A stretch of 64,000 bases of DNA from an uncultured Geobacter sp. (GCA_903915655.1 CAIWTU010000051.1:1-64000); one strand, 5' to 3'; counted from the first letter of the stretch, positions 35,201-43,530 are shown. Translations and numbers: made by a program. The notes: generated from the sequence alone by a model not told the origin.

Positions 35201-35716
35201 CTTTCATTTCTGCTCTACCCTAACGTTTATCCGGATTTTCATAAACACCAGATCACCTATTCGGATACCTCGCTGATTCCAACCCCGATCTTTTTCTACG
35301 GGCTTGAACCGGGAGAGGAAACCTCGGTAGAGATCGATCCGGGCAAGACTCTTATCATAAAGCTGAATGCCATCGGCAGCATTCATCCAGACGGGACCAG
35401 GCATGTCTACTTTGAACTTAATGGCCTGGCGCGCCAGGTTACGGTACGCGACATCTCCGTGGTGTCAGAGGTGGCGGAACATGTCAAGGCTGACAAATTC
35501 AACCATCACCACATAGGCGCACCGATGCCGGGCAGGGTGCTGAAGGTCGGGGTAAAGGTGGGTGCAGAGGTAACTGCAGGCGATATTCTGATAGTTACCG
35601 AGGCGATGAAGATGGAGACCAACATCAAGGCCAGGGAAGACGGCAGGATTGCTGAAGTGAGGTTCGAAGAGGGCGACAAAATTGAGAAGGATGATCTGCT
35701 GATAGTAATGGAATGA
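32273..35716 (+). CDS. pyc: Pyruvate carboxylase, single chain
   Basis: It carboxylates pyruvate to oxaloacetate with ATP, bicarbonate and biotin, filling the TCA cycle. All three parts are in one 1147-residue chain. Biotin carboxylase (~1-455): KKVMAANRGEIAIRIFRAC, the glycine-rich loop AAAGGGGRGMRIARN and EMNPRIQVEHTVTEMI. Carboxyltransferase (~530-820): ITDTTMRDAHQSLLATRVRS with metal-binding Asp/His, MWGGATFDVAMRFL and IHLHTHDTSGN. The biotin carrier domain at the end has the biotinylated lysine K1113 in EAMKMET. The start is GTG at 32273, preceded by AGGAG at 32259-32263. Upstream relatives start at the same place (KRKFKKVM). The gene stands alone; an NlpC/P60 gene converges on it. Confidence 0.97.
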   Translation: MKRKFKKVMAANRGEIAIRIFRACAELGISTVAIYSLEDKLSLYRYKADEAYLIGKGKGPVEAYLGIDEIIALAKKINVDAIHPGYGFLSENQEFAEKCEASGIVFIGPTAEMQRKLGDKIAARRVAIDAGVPVIPGTLDAIEQEEDALEFARNYGYPIIVKAAAGGGGRGMRIARNRKELIEGLDSARSEAKAAFGNAAVFLERCIENPKHIEVQVLGDNYGNLVHFFERDCSIQRRHQKVVEFAPSLSITPERREELCAAALKIAKQVNYRNAGTVEFLLDQEGNYFFIEMNPRIQVEHTVTEMITGRNLVQAQILVAQGLKLSDPEIGIPSQQAIDMRGYAIQCRITTEDPVNNFAPDFGTLKAYRSPGGYGVRLDAGNAFTGAHITPYYDSLLVKISTWGLTLKEAACVMDRSLREFRIRGVNTNIMFLENVVTHPTFLNGSCDTSFIDKHPELMKMREKKDRATKVLNFIGDVIVNGLPGIPRLPKSPAMLEPTVPEIALTVKRPYGTRDRLKEVGAEGVVKWILEQKKLLITDTTMRDAHQSLLATRVRSYDLLRIAEPTSYLGAELFSLEMWGGATFDVAMRFLKECPWDRLHKLTEAIPNVLFQMLLRGSNAVGYTNYPDNVVQRFVAEAASSGIDIFRVFDSLNWTRGMTVAMDAVLKTGKICEASICYTGDISDPRRDKYPLEYYVSLARELERMGAHILAIKDMAGLLKPFAAQKLVRALKEEIGIPIHLHTHDTSGNGAATILMACQAGVDIVDAGLSSISGLTSQPNLNAIVAALKGTEWDPQLNEAGLQKLANYWETVRDYYTPFESGLKSGTAEVYRHEIPGGQYSNYKPQVAGLGLLDRWEECKEMYHKVNTLFGDIIKVTPSSKVVGDMAVFLVKNNISVEDVFTKGDELTFPESVVGFFKGMIGQPYGGFPEELQKIILKGESPVTCRPGELLPPVDFEKERNNVKIKFGWSIDDKDLLSFLLYPNVYPDFHKHQITYSDTSLIPTPIFFYGLEPGEETSVEIDPGKTLIIKLNAIGSIHPDGTRHVYFELNGLARQVTVRDISVVSEVAEHVKADKFNHHHIGAPMPGRVLKVGVKVGAEVTAGDILIVTEAMKMETNIKAREDGRIAEVRFEEGDKIEKDDLLIVME

Positions 35717-35746
35717 AATGCTGTTTCTGATTCCGCTCAGGGGGGT

Positions 35747-36676
35747 CTAATGGGCCCCTTCCCGAGAATCATGCCACCTCCTGATGACAAACCCTTTCCC
35801 CCCTTTCGCTGAGGCGTCATCAAGGGAATCAACTGGAATCCTCTCCTGCAGGAGTTCTTTGAGTGCTGCAGAGAGAGGACGTATCCGTACACCCCCGTTA
35901 TTACCTCTGCAACCGAGACGGCTTTCGATCAACCTTTCCTTGTCAAGTACGATCATTACATGCCCTTGCCGGACAATAAGGTCCAGTGGTTCCAGGCTGC
36001 GGATAATATGCTCCATATCCGCATTTGCTATTGAAACCGGGGTGCCGTATTTGACAAGCGCGCTTGTATTCCTTGGGGTATACCCGTTGGTCGCCTCATA
36101 CAAAAGCCCCGAACAGTCTACCCCCTGCAGCTGCCGGTGAGCGGCAGCTCCGGATGAAAGCTTATGGCCCGGCGGAACAGGGTAAAGGGCGAGCAGCTGC
36201 GGGATCCCCTTTCGGAAATTTCCACCCCAGACATAGTTGATCCCCCTGGCTGCAACCAGGTTTTCGATCACTTCTTTCCGCGATGGCAGGCGCCGCGGGC
36301 GCGCGGTGGGGTTCTGGTCGGTAACCTTCACGAAACGGCTCTCTATGAAATATCCCTTGTCGGTTGGATAGGGGTATTCATCCGTGGTTACTCTGTAGAT
36401 GAGGAGCCTGCCCGAAGAGATCGTTTCCTCAATATGAAAAACCGTACCGGGGAAAGCAACAAATTCGAGCTCCCGCATCTGGCCGCAACTGTCCAGACGG
36501 AGGGTCTTTCCGGTGTTTCCGCCAAAGAGATCGGCGATACCGGGGGTGTGAAATACCGGAGTGGGGAGTATTGCCACTGCAGAGGAGGTGATGGTTCCTG
36601 CTGTCACTGATCCACCCCGGCAGAGCGAAAAGAGGATTGTGACAAGCCAAATGACTGTTCTCCGATTCAAAACCAT
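35747..36676 (-). CDS. NlpC/P60 cell-wall hydrolase with SH3-like region
   Basis: It probably cuts peptide stems in peptidoglycan. The 309-residue protein begins with an export signal (MVLNRRTVIWLVTILFSLC), followed by an SH3-like beta region (~60-150) that would bind cell wall. The C-terminal NlpC/P60 domain has NYVWGGNFRKG, the catalytic cysteine in GVDCSGLLYEAT and the histidine in RQGHVMIVLDKE. The polar third residue was not located with certainty. The ATG at 36676 is used because GGAGGG precedes it. The frame runs open to 36787, but that part looks like leader translation. A membrane protein gene lies 35 bases upstream on the same strand, so they may form an operon. Confidence 0.9.
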   Translation of the reverse strand: MVLNRRTVIWLVTILFSLCRGGSVTAGTITSSAVAILPTPVFHTPGIADLFGGNTGKTLRLDSCGQMRELEFVAFPGTVFHIEETISSGRLLIYRVTTDEYPYPTDKGYFIESRFVKVTDQNPTARPRRLPSRKEVIENLVAARGINYVWGGNFRKGIPQLLALYPVPPGHKLSSGAAAHRQLQGVDCSGLLYEATNGYTPRNTSALVKYGTPVSIANADMEHIIRSLEPLDLIVRQGHVMIVLDKERLIESRLGCRGNNGGVRIRPLSAALKELLQERIPVDSLDDASAKGGKGFVIRRWHDSREGAH

Positions 36677-36711
36677 TCTGTTACCCTCCGAACCGAATCC
36701 AGAAAAATAGG

Positions 36712-37113
36712 TCAATCGACTACCCGGCCATGGAGAAAAGACCAGTACCGGAGTGACTTCGGCATATGGCTCCCGATGCAACCGCACGCCAGGACTGCCG
36801 TAAGAACCGGGATCATAAGGTCCTGCCTGTAATGGATAATCCCGAGCAGGCCGACGTGTGTCAGGGCCATTACCCCCCGCCCCTGATAAAGCCAGTGCCG
36901 GCAGTGGTAAACCTCGGAGATTATCAGGGCAGACCCTGTGGCGATTGCCAGCTCATGCCAGACAAAGAGTTTCGTGAAGGGAACCTCGTAAACAACTCCA
37001 CCAAATAATATGCCGGTTACCCCGATGTGGCAGCTGCGCAGGAAGATGTCTACTGCCCGAAACCAGACGGGCCGACGTTTTTTTTCTGTAAAAATTTTGG
37101 TGTCGGTGTTCAT
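36712..37113 (-). CDS. Small histidine-rich membrane protein of unknown function
   Basis: A 133-residue protein with about four hydrophobic stretches at ~28-43, ~50-68, ~81-95 and ~100-115. I do not recognise a named family. Its membrane segments hold several histidines (H29, H53, H70, H73, H86, H95, H116), and the first, third and fourth segments carry some inside the bilayer. This is the sort of pattern seen in b-type cytochrome subunits, but there is no established motif for heme here. GAGGAATAC before the ATG at 37113 is a fair ribosome site. It sits just upstream of the NlpC/P60 gene and just downstream of the element copy at 37226-37355. Confidence 0.75.
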   Translation of the reverse strand: MNTDTKIFTEKKRRPVWFRAVDIFLRSCHIGVTGILFGGVVYEVPFTKLFVWHELAIATGSALIISEVYHCRHWLYQGRGVMALTHVGLLGIIHYRQDLMIPVLTAVLACGCIGSHMPKSLRYWSFLHGRVVD

Positions 37114-37163
37114 AAATGATTGTATTCCTCGATGTACCGATCTTCCCCAAAGGTCTGGCCACC

Positions 37164-37228
37164 CTTAGTAAGTTAAAAGTTGTTTTCTGCGATTTCCAGA
37201 CAGAAAATAACTTCGTAAACTTACTGAG
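37164..37228. repeat. Long imperfect palindrome next to the element
   Basis: CTTAGTAAGTT at 37164-37174 matches, in reverse complement, AACTTACTGAG at 37218-37228 with one mismatch. Inside this, AAGTTGTTTTCTG and CAGAAAATAACTT form a second inverted pair around 37178-37213. The right arm overlaps the target duplication of the element copy, so insertion probably occurred at the palindrome. Confidence 0.6.
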
Positions 37229-37361
37229 CCTCTTGCTAAAGTCGGAATAATTGTCATTCCGGCAGGCTTCTAGCCGGAATCCAGATTTTAACTGACTGAA
37301 AAGACTGGATCCCCGATAGAGGCATTCGGGGATGACAATCATTTTGCAAGAGCCTCTTACT
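37220..37361. mobile_element. Small non-coding element with terminal inverted repeats, copy 2
   Basis: This is the reverse-oriented twin of the element at 20487-20615, spanning 37226-37355 and flanked by CTTACT on both sides (37220-37225 and 37356-37361). Its termini match those of copy 1 (AGCCTCTTGC at one end, GCAAGAGCCT at the other). Having different target duplications at the two sites shows both copies arrived by transposition-like insertion. There is no transposase in the copy, so it must have depended on one elsewhere. Confidence 0.88.
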
Positions 37362-37471
37362 TATCCCGTTTATCGGGGTTAGGGAAGCTCAGGGGAAACG
37401 GACTGTCTGAAAAGGGGGCAATAACGAGGCGCCCTGAGAGAGAAACTCCTGCTTCTGACAGCATACTCTTG

Positions 37472-38440
37472 TTATGGCGGACAGCAGGCGCAGACGGACC
37501 TGAAGAGGGTTGTGCTCAGGTAGCGGTCCCCCCGGTCCGGCAGTATGGTAACGATAACGCCGGAAGTCATTTCCCTGGCCAACTGTAGCGCGCAGGCTAT
37601 TGCCGCGCCTCCTGACATTCCGACAAACAGACCTTCGCGGATTGCCAGAATCCTGGCTGTTTCAAAGGCGTCCTCATCGTCAATTACTATTTTTTCGTCC
37701 AGTTTGTCAGGCTGGTAGATAGGTGGAACGATCGCCTCCTTCATATTTTTGAGTCCCTGGATCTTGTGTCCCATCTTCGGTTCGACCCCGATAATTCTGA
37801 TACGACGGTCTTTCTCTTTGAGGTATTTCCCGACCCCCATCAAGGTCCCGGTAGTTCCCATTCCTGCAACAAAAATGTCGATATTCCCTCCGGTCTGGGC
37901 AAAAATCTCCGGACCGGTTGTCTCGTAGTGCGCCAGCACATTGTTTTCATTGGCGTACTGATTGGGCATGTAATAGGTTTCCGGATTTTCACTGAGTATC
38001 TTGTGGGCGAGCATGATGGCGCCATCTGTGCCTAGTTCGGGCGGCGACAGGACAACTTCCGCGCCGTATGCCTCCAGAATACGACGTCTTTCCGTGCTTA
38101 CACAGGCTGGCATCGCAAGCTTCACGCGATAGTTACGAGCAGCCCCGATCATTGCAAGGGCAATCCCCGTATTGCCGGAGGTGGCCTCCAGGATGGTTTT
38201 CCCGCGTGTAAGCTCGCCAGATTCTTCCGCTTTTGCGATCATGTAGCAGGCGGGACGATCTTTTATCGAGCCCCCAGGATTGTTACCCTCGAGTTTCGCC
38301 AATATCCGCACATTCGGATTTTCATTGAGATTCCCTAGCCTGACCAGCGGTGTTTTGCCGATTGCATCGATCAGACTCCCTTTTCCATCATTCAGTACCG
38401 ATTCGAGATCCTTTTCCCGTAAGCATTGAAGAGATTTCAT
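37472..38440 (-). CDS. cysM: Cysteine synthase-like PLP enzyme (O-acetylserine sulfhydrylase B type)
   Basis: It makes cysteine from O-acetylserine and sulfide or thiosulfate using pyridoxal phosphate. The 322-residue product has the full fold II signature: KTPLVRLGNLNENPNV, the PLP lysine K60 in NPGGSIKDRPA, the substrate loop TSGNTGIALA (~88-97), the phosphate-binding loop GMGTTGTLMGVGKYL and GMSGGAAIACAL near the end. The sequence resembles CysM more than CysK because it lacks the CysK-type C-terminal extension, but I would not exclude a cystathionine beta-synthase-like role. It is divergent from the sulfite reductase-like gene, and this position supports a role in sulfur assimilation. The minus-strand ATG at 38440 follows AAGGGGAACGGG. 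Confidence 0.88.
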   Translation of the reverse strand: MKSLQCLREKDLESVLNDGKGSLIDAIGKTPLVRLGNLNENPNVRILAKLEGNNPGGSIKDRPACYMIAKAEESGELTRGKTILEATSGNTGIALAMIGAARNYRVKLAMPACVSTERRRILEAYGAEVVLSPPELGTDGAIMLAHKILSENPETYYMPNQYANENNVLAHYETTGPEIFAQTGGNIDIFVAGMGTTGTLMGVGKYLKEKDRRIRIIGVEPKMGHKIQGLKNMKEAIVPPIYQPDKLDEKIVIDDEDAFETARILAIREGLFVGMSGGAAIACALQLAREMTSGVIVTILPDRGDRYLSTTLFRSVCACCPP

Positions 38441-38760
38441 CCCGTTCCCCTTAAGAGCTTTGATACAGTCGGCAGCTTAATCCTCTGCAGAGAGCCATCC
38501 CGACCGGACCGTTTGTTTTTAGGCATCTGCACAATAATGAAAATAGCATGTAGGGAAATAATTTTCAAGCGGCAGTAACAGACGCAGTAAACCCCGAGAT
38601 TCTACCTGTCAGCAAAGAACGCTTTCCGGAGAGATGATAAATAGTGTATTATTCTCCTCTCAAGAGGAGTGGTTTAACCGGCCACGGGAGATCCTTACTG
38701 CCTTGGGGCGTCTATTGTTCAAGATTGAAAATATTGATAAACGGGAGGGAAATTCTGCTT
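38441..38760. promoter_or_regulatory. Divergent regulatory region between cysM and the sulfite reductase
   Basis: About 320 bases without a gene. It should hold both promoters. A CTCCTCTCAAGAGGAG hairpin lies at ~38657-38672. No known riboswitch (such as the SAM type) was recognised. Confidence 0.4.
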
Positions 38761-39420
38761 ATGAAAAAAGACATGAAGGAAAAAGGGGCGGTCCTGCAGA
38801 GGGATATGCAGACATACGCCGTAAAAGTGCACGTTCCCGGCGGTTTTGTTGAACCGGAAACATTGCGCAGGATTGCCAATCTTGCCGAGCGTTATGAGGT
38901 TCAGGCCGTCAAGTTGACAAGCGCGCAGCGTATTGCTTTGATTGGCCTGCCAGAGGAGAAGGTTGACGAAGTGATAGCTGCTCTTGGCGATTGCGGGGGA
39001 GCGGCTGCAGGTCTCTGCGTCCGCTATGTGAAAATCTGTCCGGGGAAGATGTACTGCAAGCGGGGGCAGCAGGACTCGGTCGAGGCGGGACTGGAAATGG
39101 ACAGAAACTACTACGGCCTCTCTGTGCCATGGAAGTTCAAGATGGGCGTTTCCGGCTGTCCCAACGACTGTAGCGAGGTTTGCATCAAGGATCTGGGGCT
39201 CGTCGGGAAACCGGGTGGGTGGGATGTTTTCGTGGGAGGAAATGGCGGTTCCAGGCCTCGTCTGGCTTTGAAGCTGATAGAAAATGTTCCGTCTCGCGAA
39301 GAAGCCCTGGCGGTTGCGGACCGGGTTATAGCCTGGTTCCGGTCCACCGAACGCTCTTGCCGGATCGGGAAGGTCATCGGCGAAATGGGGCTTGAACGGT
39401 TCAGGGGGGAGGTCCTGTGA
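38761..39420 (+). CDS. Compact assimilatory-type sulfite reductase (siroheme and [4Fe-4S])
   Basis: The 219-residue protein is a minimal sulfite/nitrite reductase module: a ferredoxin-like half (QTYAVKVHVPGGFVEPETL) and a siroheme-iron-sulfur half. The four cysteines of the bridging motif are present: C93 and C99 in ICPGKMYC, C133 and C137 in GCPNDC. The size is close to the 218-residue low-molecular-weight sulfite reductase of Desulfovibrio vulgaris, a monomeric enzyme with one siroheme and one cluster. It should reduce sulfite or nitrite by six electrons from a partner that is not encoded here. GGGAGGG precedes the ATG at 38761. A radical SAM protein gene follows by 118 bases. Confidence 0.88.
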   Translation: MKKDMKEKGAVLQRDMQTYAVKVHVPGGFVEPETLRRIANLAERYEVQAVKLTSAQRIALIGLPEEKVDEVIAALGDCGGAAAGLCVRYVKICPGKMYCKRGQQDSVEAGLEMDRNYYGLSVPWKFKMGVSGCPNDCSEVCIKDLGLVGKPGGWDVFVGGNGGSRPRLALKLIENVPSREEALAVADRVIAWFRSTERSCRIGKVIGEMGLERFRGEVL

Positions 39421-39538
39421 CAATCTCTCTCTTCCGCTAAAGAAAGAACTGTCCCTTCCGACAGAAATCATCTGGAGGAGCAGCTGAAAACGAGGCATTA
39501 CGCCGGGTTCAGCTGCTCCCTGAGCCCTTGGAGGAGTC

Positions 39539-41017
39539 ATGAATAAAGGAACCGAATCCTGCGTCAACCCCTTTCCCTGGGAGTCGGACCTGTTTCGCCA
39601 TCCGGTTGACAGGGGTGGCATCCCCACTCGATCTACCCGAGAGAACCTCGCCACGACCCCCGCTCTTCAAAATCACCCCTCAAGGCTTTTCGTTGAACTG
39701 ACCACGCGCTGCAATCTTGCCTGTCAGATGTGTGTGAAGCAGTCCGGGGGAAGCGATATCCGTCAAGGTGACATCTCCAGGGAGAACTTTCTTGCCCTGG
39801 TCCCGGCATTTCCCCATATCGAGGCCTTGATTCTCAACGGAACAGGGGAATCGCTCCTTCATCCGGATCTGGACGATTTTATCCGGATCGCCAAGGAGGT
39901 TATGCCATCGGATAGCTGGGTCGGGTTTCAGTCCAACGGTCTCCTTCTCGACAAAAAACGCGCACTCTCTCTTGTTGAGGCCGGCCTGGACAGGATCTGT
40001 CTCTCTCTGGATGCCATCTGTCCGGATATGTTCCGCAAAATCCGGGAAGGGGGAGAGGTTGACGATCTCAAACAGGCTTTTGACGCATTGAGAAACGCCA
40101 GGGAAACGTATCCCTCTTCCCGACTTCAGGTGGGGGTCGAGTTCGTACTGATGCGCGACAATCTTTATCAGTTGCCGGATGTTCTGCTTTGGTCCGCTTC
40201 ACAGGGAGCGGACTTTGCGATAGTGACACATCTTTTGCCGTACGAACTCGAGCAGGTATCCCAGTCCGTATTTGATCCGAATACGGACCGTGCAGTAGAA
40301 TTGTACCACGCCTGGAAGAAACGGGCCGAATCGGAAGGTATCGACATCAGCCAGTACTTTTTTATTAATTTTTACAAATTTTTCAGAACGCCGGAAGAAC
40401 AGAGAGTCGTCGACTTTGTCCGGGAGATGGTGGCAGATGCCCGCTCGCAGGATATCTTCCTGCATGTCAGAAACCTTTTTGCGAGAGATGAATCACTGGC
40501 TGAAGAAGTGGCAGTCGTCTTCGACAGGGCGAAAGAGGTTGCCCAGAGGAGAGGTCTGGAACTGCGTCTGCCCGGGGTGAGTCCCAGGAGAGAACGGCGC
40601 TGCGAATTTATAGAAGGGGGGAGCGCCATGGTCTCGTGGGATGGCGCAGTCCATCCCTGTTACTTCCTCTGGCACCGGTTTCAGTGTTATTTTCCCTACT
40701 GGAGAAAATATGTGCCTGGCCTGGAGTCGCCATGGGGAAGCAGCACCGCCCTGCATTTTACCAACTGGAGAAAATACGTGACCCCGAGGGTTTTCGGGGT
40801 GCTGGACGAGAGGGGAATTATAGAGATATGGAATGACGCTCAGTTCCGGTCTTTTCGCGAAGAAGTCCTCCGCAATGAATATCCATACTGTTCGAACTGC
40901 AACCTGGTCCCCTGTGATTACCTGGCAGTGGAGGAGTTCGAGAAGGACTGCTTTGATACCAGGGTGCCATGTGGGGACTGTTTCTGGGGGTTGGGGATAT
41001 TCAACTGTCTGCAGTAG
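39539..41017 (+). CDS. Radical SAM/SPASM-type protein, putative metalloenzyme maturase
   Basis: The 492-residue protein has a radical SAM motif C58-x3-C62-x2-C65 in TTRCNLACQMCVKQ, then the TIM-barrel core with LILNGTGESLLHPDL (GGE-like motif) and LDRICLSLDAICPDM. Near the C-terminus it has more cysteines: SWDGAVHPCYFLWH, then CSNCNLVPCDYL and CGDCFWG, consistent with a SPASM-type domain binding one or two additional iron-sulfur clusters. It resembles the radical SAM proteins associated with modifying tungsten cofactor oxidoreductases, but no such oxidoreductase is adjacent. GGAGGAG gives a strong start at 39539. Its neighbour, the compact sulfite reductase, is a possible substrate or partner, though this is inference. 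Confidence 0.88.
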   Translation: MNKGTESCVNPFPWESDLFRHPVDRGGIPTRSTRENLATTPALQNHPSRLFVELTTRCNLACQMCVKQSGGSDIRQGDISRENFLALVPAFPHIEALILNGTGESLLHPDLDDFIRIAKEVMPSDSWVGFQSNGLLLDKKRALSLVEAGLDRICLSLDAICPDMFRKIREGGEVDDLKQAFDALRNARETYPSSRLQVGVEFVLMRDNLYQLPDVLLWSASQGADFAIVTHLLPYELEQVSQSVFDPNTDRAVELYHAWKKRAESEGIDISQYFFINFYKFFRTPEEQRVVDFVREMVADARSQDIFLHVRNLFARDESLAEEVAVVFDRAKEVAQRRGLELRLPGVSPRRERRCEFIEGGSAMVSWDGAVHPCYFLWHRFQCYFPYWRKYVPGLESPWGSSTALHFTNWRKYVTPRVFGVLDERGIIEIWNDAQFRSFREEVLRNEYPYCSNCNLVPCDYLAVEEFEKDCFDTRVPCGDCFWGLGIFNCLQ

Positions 41018-41070
41018 CTGATCGGCGCATGAGAGAGGAGCGTTCCCCCCCCCTCGACAATCGATCGAAA

Positions 41071-42075
41071 TCAGATTTTACCGGTAAATATCAGTGCGAC
41101 AAAGAGGAGATAAAACAGTCCTCCGACAAGGAGTGTATACGGGGTCAGTTCCTTTTTTCTGCAGATCTGCCAGTAAACCAGCGCGGTGGAAGAGATGGTG
41201 AGAAGAGCGGTGAGAAAGGCTGCCTGGCTCAATCTCCATTCCGTCATCAGGATTCCGATTGCGGTGATCAGGGAACTCTGAAAAACCATGGCGCCGGTGA
41301 TGTTTCCTATGGCCAGGGTATCCTTTCCTTTGCGGATCCAGATGACGCTGTTGAATTTTTCAGGAAGTTCCGTGGCAATCGGTGCGATGATCAGGGAAAG
41401 GATAAAGGGTGAGATCCCGAGATTGATGGATACGACCTGAATCTTTTCGACAAAAATATACGCTCCCCAGACAATCAGAAAGAGAGAGAATGTAACCTGT
41501 GCGAGGATAATTGCAAAGTGCGGGTCATGGGATTTAGGGGCAAAATAGCAGGGGTCGAGGTCACTTTCCGATATCCCTTCCTGGCCGCTCCCTTTCAATG
41601 TCCTGAATACGTAAAGGGCGTATGCCAGCGCCAGTCCGACGGCAATGAACAGTTTCAGGATCGGATGGCTCAGGTAAGAACTTGTTATCGCGATGATATA
41701 GACGATAAGAAAAAATTCGAGATCACGCCTTATGACAGTGGAATCAACCCGCATTACCGGGAAATCTGGTCGTTTCTTGCGATTTAGCACGACGGCGACC
41801 CCGGCGATGAAGAAAGCCAGGGTTCCAAGCATGAAAGGCGCACCGATAATAGCGCCGATCCCTATGTCGTGACCGGCTGTCTTCGACCCGAAGATGATGG
41901 CCACAATAGGAACAAGTGTCTCCGGAAGGGCTGTGCCGACGGCGGCAAAAATACTCCCTACAGCACCGTCTGACAGATTCAGCTTTTTGCCGAACCATTC
42001 CAGTCCATTGGTGAACACGGCAGCTCCCATCAGAATTATTCCGAGGGTCAACAACAACATCAGATAGTCAGTCAT
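41071..42075 (-). CDS. Cation/calcium exchanger, CaCA superfamily
   Basis: A polytopic membrane protein of 334 residues. Two related alpha-repeat regions are visible: FAAVGTALPETLVPI with GIGAIIGAPFMLG near residue 45-85, and IAPIATELPEKFNSVIWIR with AIGNITGAMVFQ near residue 230-265. These carry the acidic residues (E in ALPET and ELPEK) that bind the transported cation. Such proteins use a sodium or proton gradient to expel calcium or other cations. Helix count is about ten. The stop is near the end of the convergent radical SAM gene. The ATG at 42075 follows AAGGAGTATGA. The cation specificity is not fixed by sequence. Confidence 0.9.
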   Translation of the reverse strand: MTDYLMLLLTLGIILMGAAVFTNGLEWFGKKLNLSDGAVGSIFAAVGTALPETLVPIVAIIFGSKTAGHDIGIGAIIGAPFMLGTLAFFIAGVAVVLNRKKRPDFPVMRVDSTVIRRDLEFFLIVYIIAITSSYLSHPILKLFIAVGLALAYALYVFRTLKGSGQEGISESDLDPCYFAPKSHDPHFAIILAQVTFSLFLIVWGAYIFVEKIQVVSINLGISPFILSLIIAPIATELPEKFNSVIWIRKGKDTLAIGNITGAMVFQSSLITAIGILMTEWRLSQAAFLTALLTISSTALVYWQICRKKELTPYTLLVGGLFYLLFVALIFTGKI

Positions 42076-42124
42076 TCATACTCCTTATCTGTACCGTTTC
42101 TCTGGTCAGCTGCTGGCTCACCCC

Positions 42125-43312
42125 TCAGAGTCCAACCTCTTTTGCCAGCTTGCTCCAGGCCGGAAGGCTCTTCTCGATCAGTCTGCTGTCGACACAATAG
42201 GCGATCCTGAAGAACCCGGGCGCGCCAAAACCGGCGCCCGGCACCACCAGCAGGTGATGCTTCAGGGCAATTCTGACAAATTCTATGTCGTCGGTCAGCG
42301 GTGATTTCGGGAAGAGATAAAAAGCCCCCTGCGGTTTTACCATGCTGAACCCGAGTTCAGTGAGATTGTCGTAGAGAAGGTCCCTTTTTCTCTGGTATTC
42401 GTTGATATCAACCGATGAATGCTGCAGCCTTGCCACCAGTCGCTGCATGAGGGCAGGGGCATTGACGAAACCGAGTATCCGGTTGGCAAATACCGCACCT
42501 TCGATAAACTGTCCGGCATCTTTCATTCGTGGGTTCGCTGCCAGGTAGCCGATCCGCTCTCCGGGGAGGGCGAGATCTTTGCTGTGCGAAGTAATGATGA
42601 CCGAGTTGTCCACGTAGCGGAAGATGTTTGGGACATCTTCCCCATCATAGGAGATGCGCGCATAGGGTTCGTCGGAGATAAGATAGATCTCCCGGTCGAG
42701 TTCCTTCTCCTTGCGGCGCAAAAGCTCTCCGAGCTTCGCCAGGGTTTTTGCCGGATAGATAACGCCGGTGGGATTGTTGGGGGAGCAGATGATGATTGCC
42801 CGGGTATTTCCGCTTATAGCTGCTTCGACAGCCGCCAGATCGAGCTGAAAAGTTTCCCGGTCGGTCCAGACTTCGCGTGGGACCCCTCCGTGATTGTCTA
42901 TATAGAATTTGTACTCGACGAAATAGGGGGTGAGAATTATAACTTCTTCACCGGGGTTGAGAATCGTTTTCAGCGTCACGTTCAGCGCCCCGCTGGCGCC
43001 GCAGGTCATGATCACCTGCTCTGCGGTAACCGGCAGTCCGGACCGTTCGACCAGGAGCGCTGCTACGGCTCTCCTGGTTTCCTCGTAGCCGGCGTTGCTC
43101 ATGTAGCGGTGCATTCCGGGGACCGGATGCTCAGCCAGCCGGCTGAATTCCTCGTCAAATCCCTTTGGAGGTTCAACGTTGGGATTGCCGAGGGTAAAGT
43201 CGTAGACCTTGTCCGCCCCGTGAATCTTTCGCAACCTTTCCCCCTCCTCAAACATCTTTCGAATCCAGGAAGCCTTTTCGATGAAGGTGGATATTTTGGT
43301 TGCTATGGCCAT
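42125..43312 (-). CDS. PLP-dependent aminotransferase, class I/II
   Basis: A 395-residue fold I aminotransferase. The key residues are visible: the Tyr/Gly region MTCGASGALNVTLK, ICSPNNPTGVIYP with the conserved Asn, LISDEPYARISY with the PLP-binding Asp and Tyr, and SHSKDLALPGERIGYLA with the PLP lysine. The C-terminal FFRIAYC holds the arginine that binds the substrate carboxylate. The family includes aspartate, alanine and aromatic aminotransferases, and I cannot tell the amino acid used. It starts at the ATG at 43312, after AAAGGAGG. The gene is divergent from yebC. The cation exchanger gene follows on the same strand 50 bases later. Confidence 0.93.
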   Translation of the reverse strand: MAIATKISTFIEKASWIRKMFEEGERLRKIHGADKVYDFTLGNPNVEPPKGFDEEFSRLAEHPVPGMHRYMSNAGYEETRRAVAALLVERSGLPVTAEQVIMTCGASGALNVTLKTILNPGEEVIILTPYFVEYKFYIDNHGGVPREVWTDRETFQLDLAAVEAAISGNTRAIIICSPNNPTGVIYPAKTLAKLGELLRRKEKELDREIYLISDEPYARISYDGEDVPNIFRYVDNSVIITSHSKDLALPGERIGYLAANPRMKDAGQFIEGAVFANRILGFVNAPALMQRLVARLQHSSVDINEYQRKRDLLYDNLTELGFSMVKPQGAFYLFPKSPLTDDIEFVRIALKHHLLVVPGAGFGAPGFFRIAYCVDSRLIEKSLPAWSKLAKEVGL

Positions 43313-43530
43313 TTGACTGCCTCCTTTTGCCTGAAGTAGAGGCATATTCTTATCATGTTTCCCGGAATAAAGGCAAGCGAAGGATTAGGTCCCGTGATGT
43401 TGGGGGATAAGGGTGGAGAAGTCGTGCCAGTGGGAATTTTCTTCCTTTACAAGCCGGATTTTACCGTGCTAGTATTCAAAAGTTTTCCTATTAAGATATG
43501 AGCGCTTCGCGTTGCAAAGGAGATCCGTGG

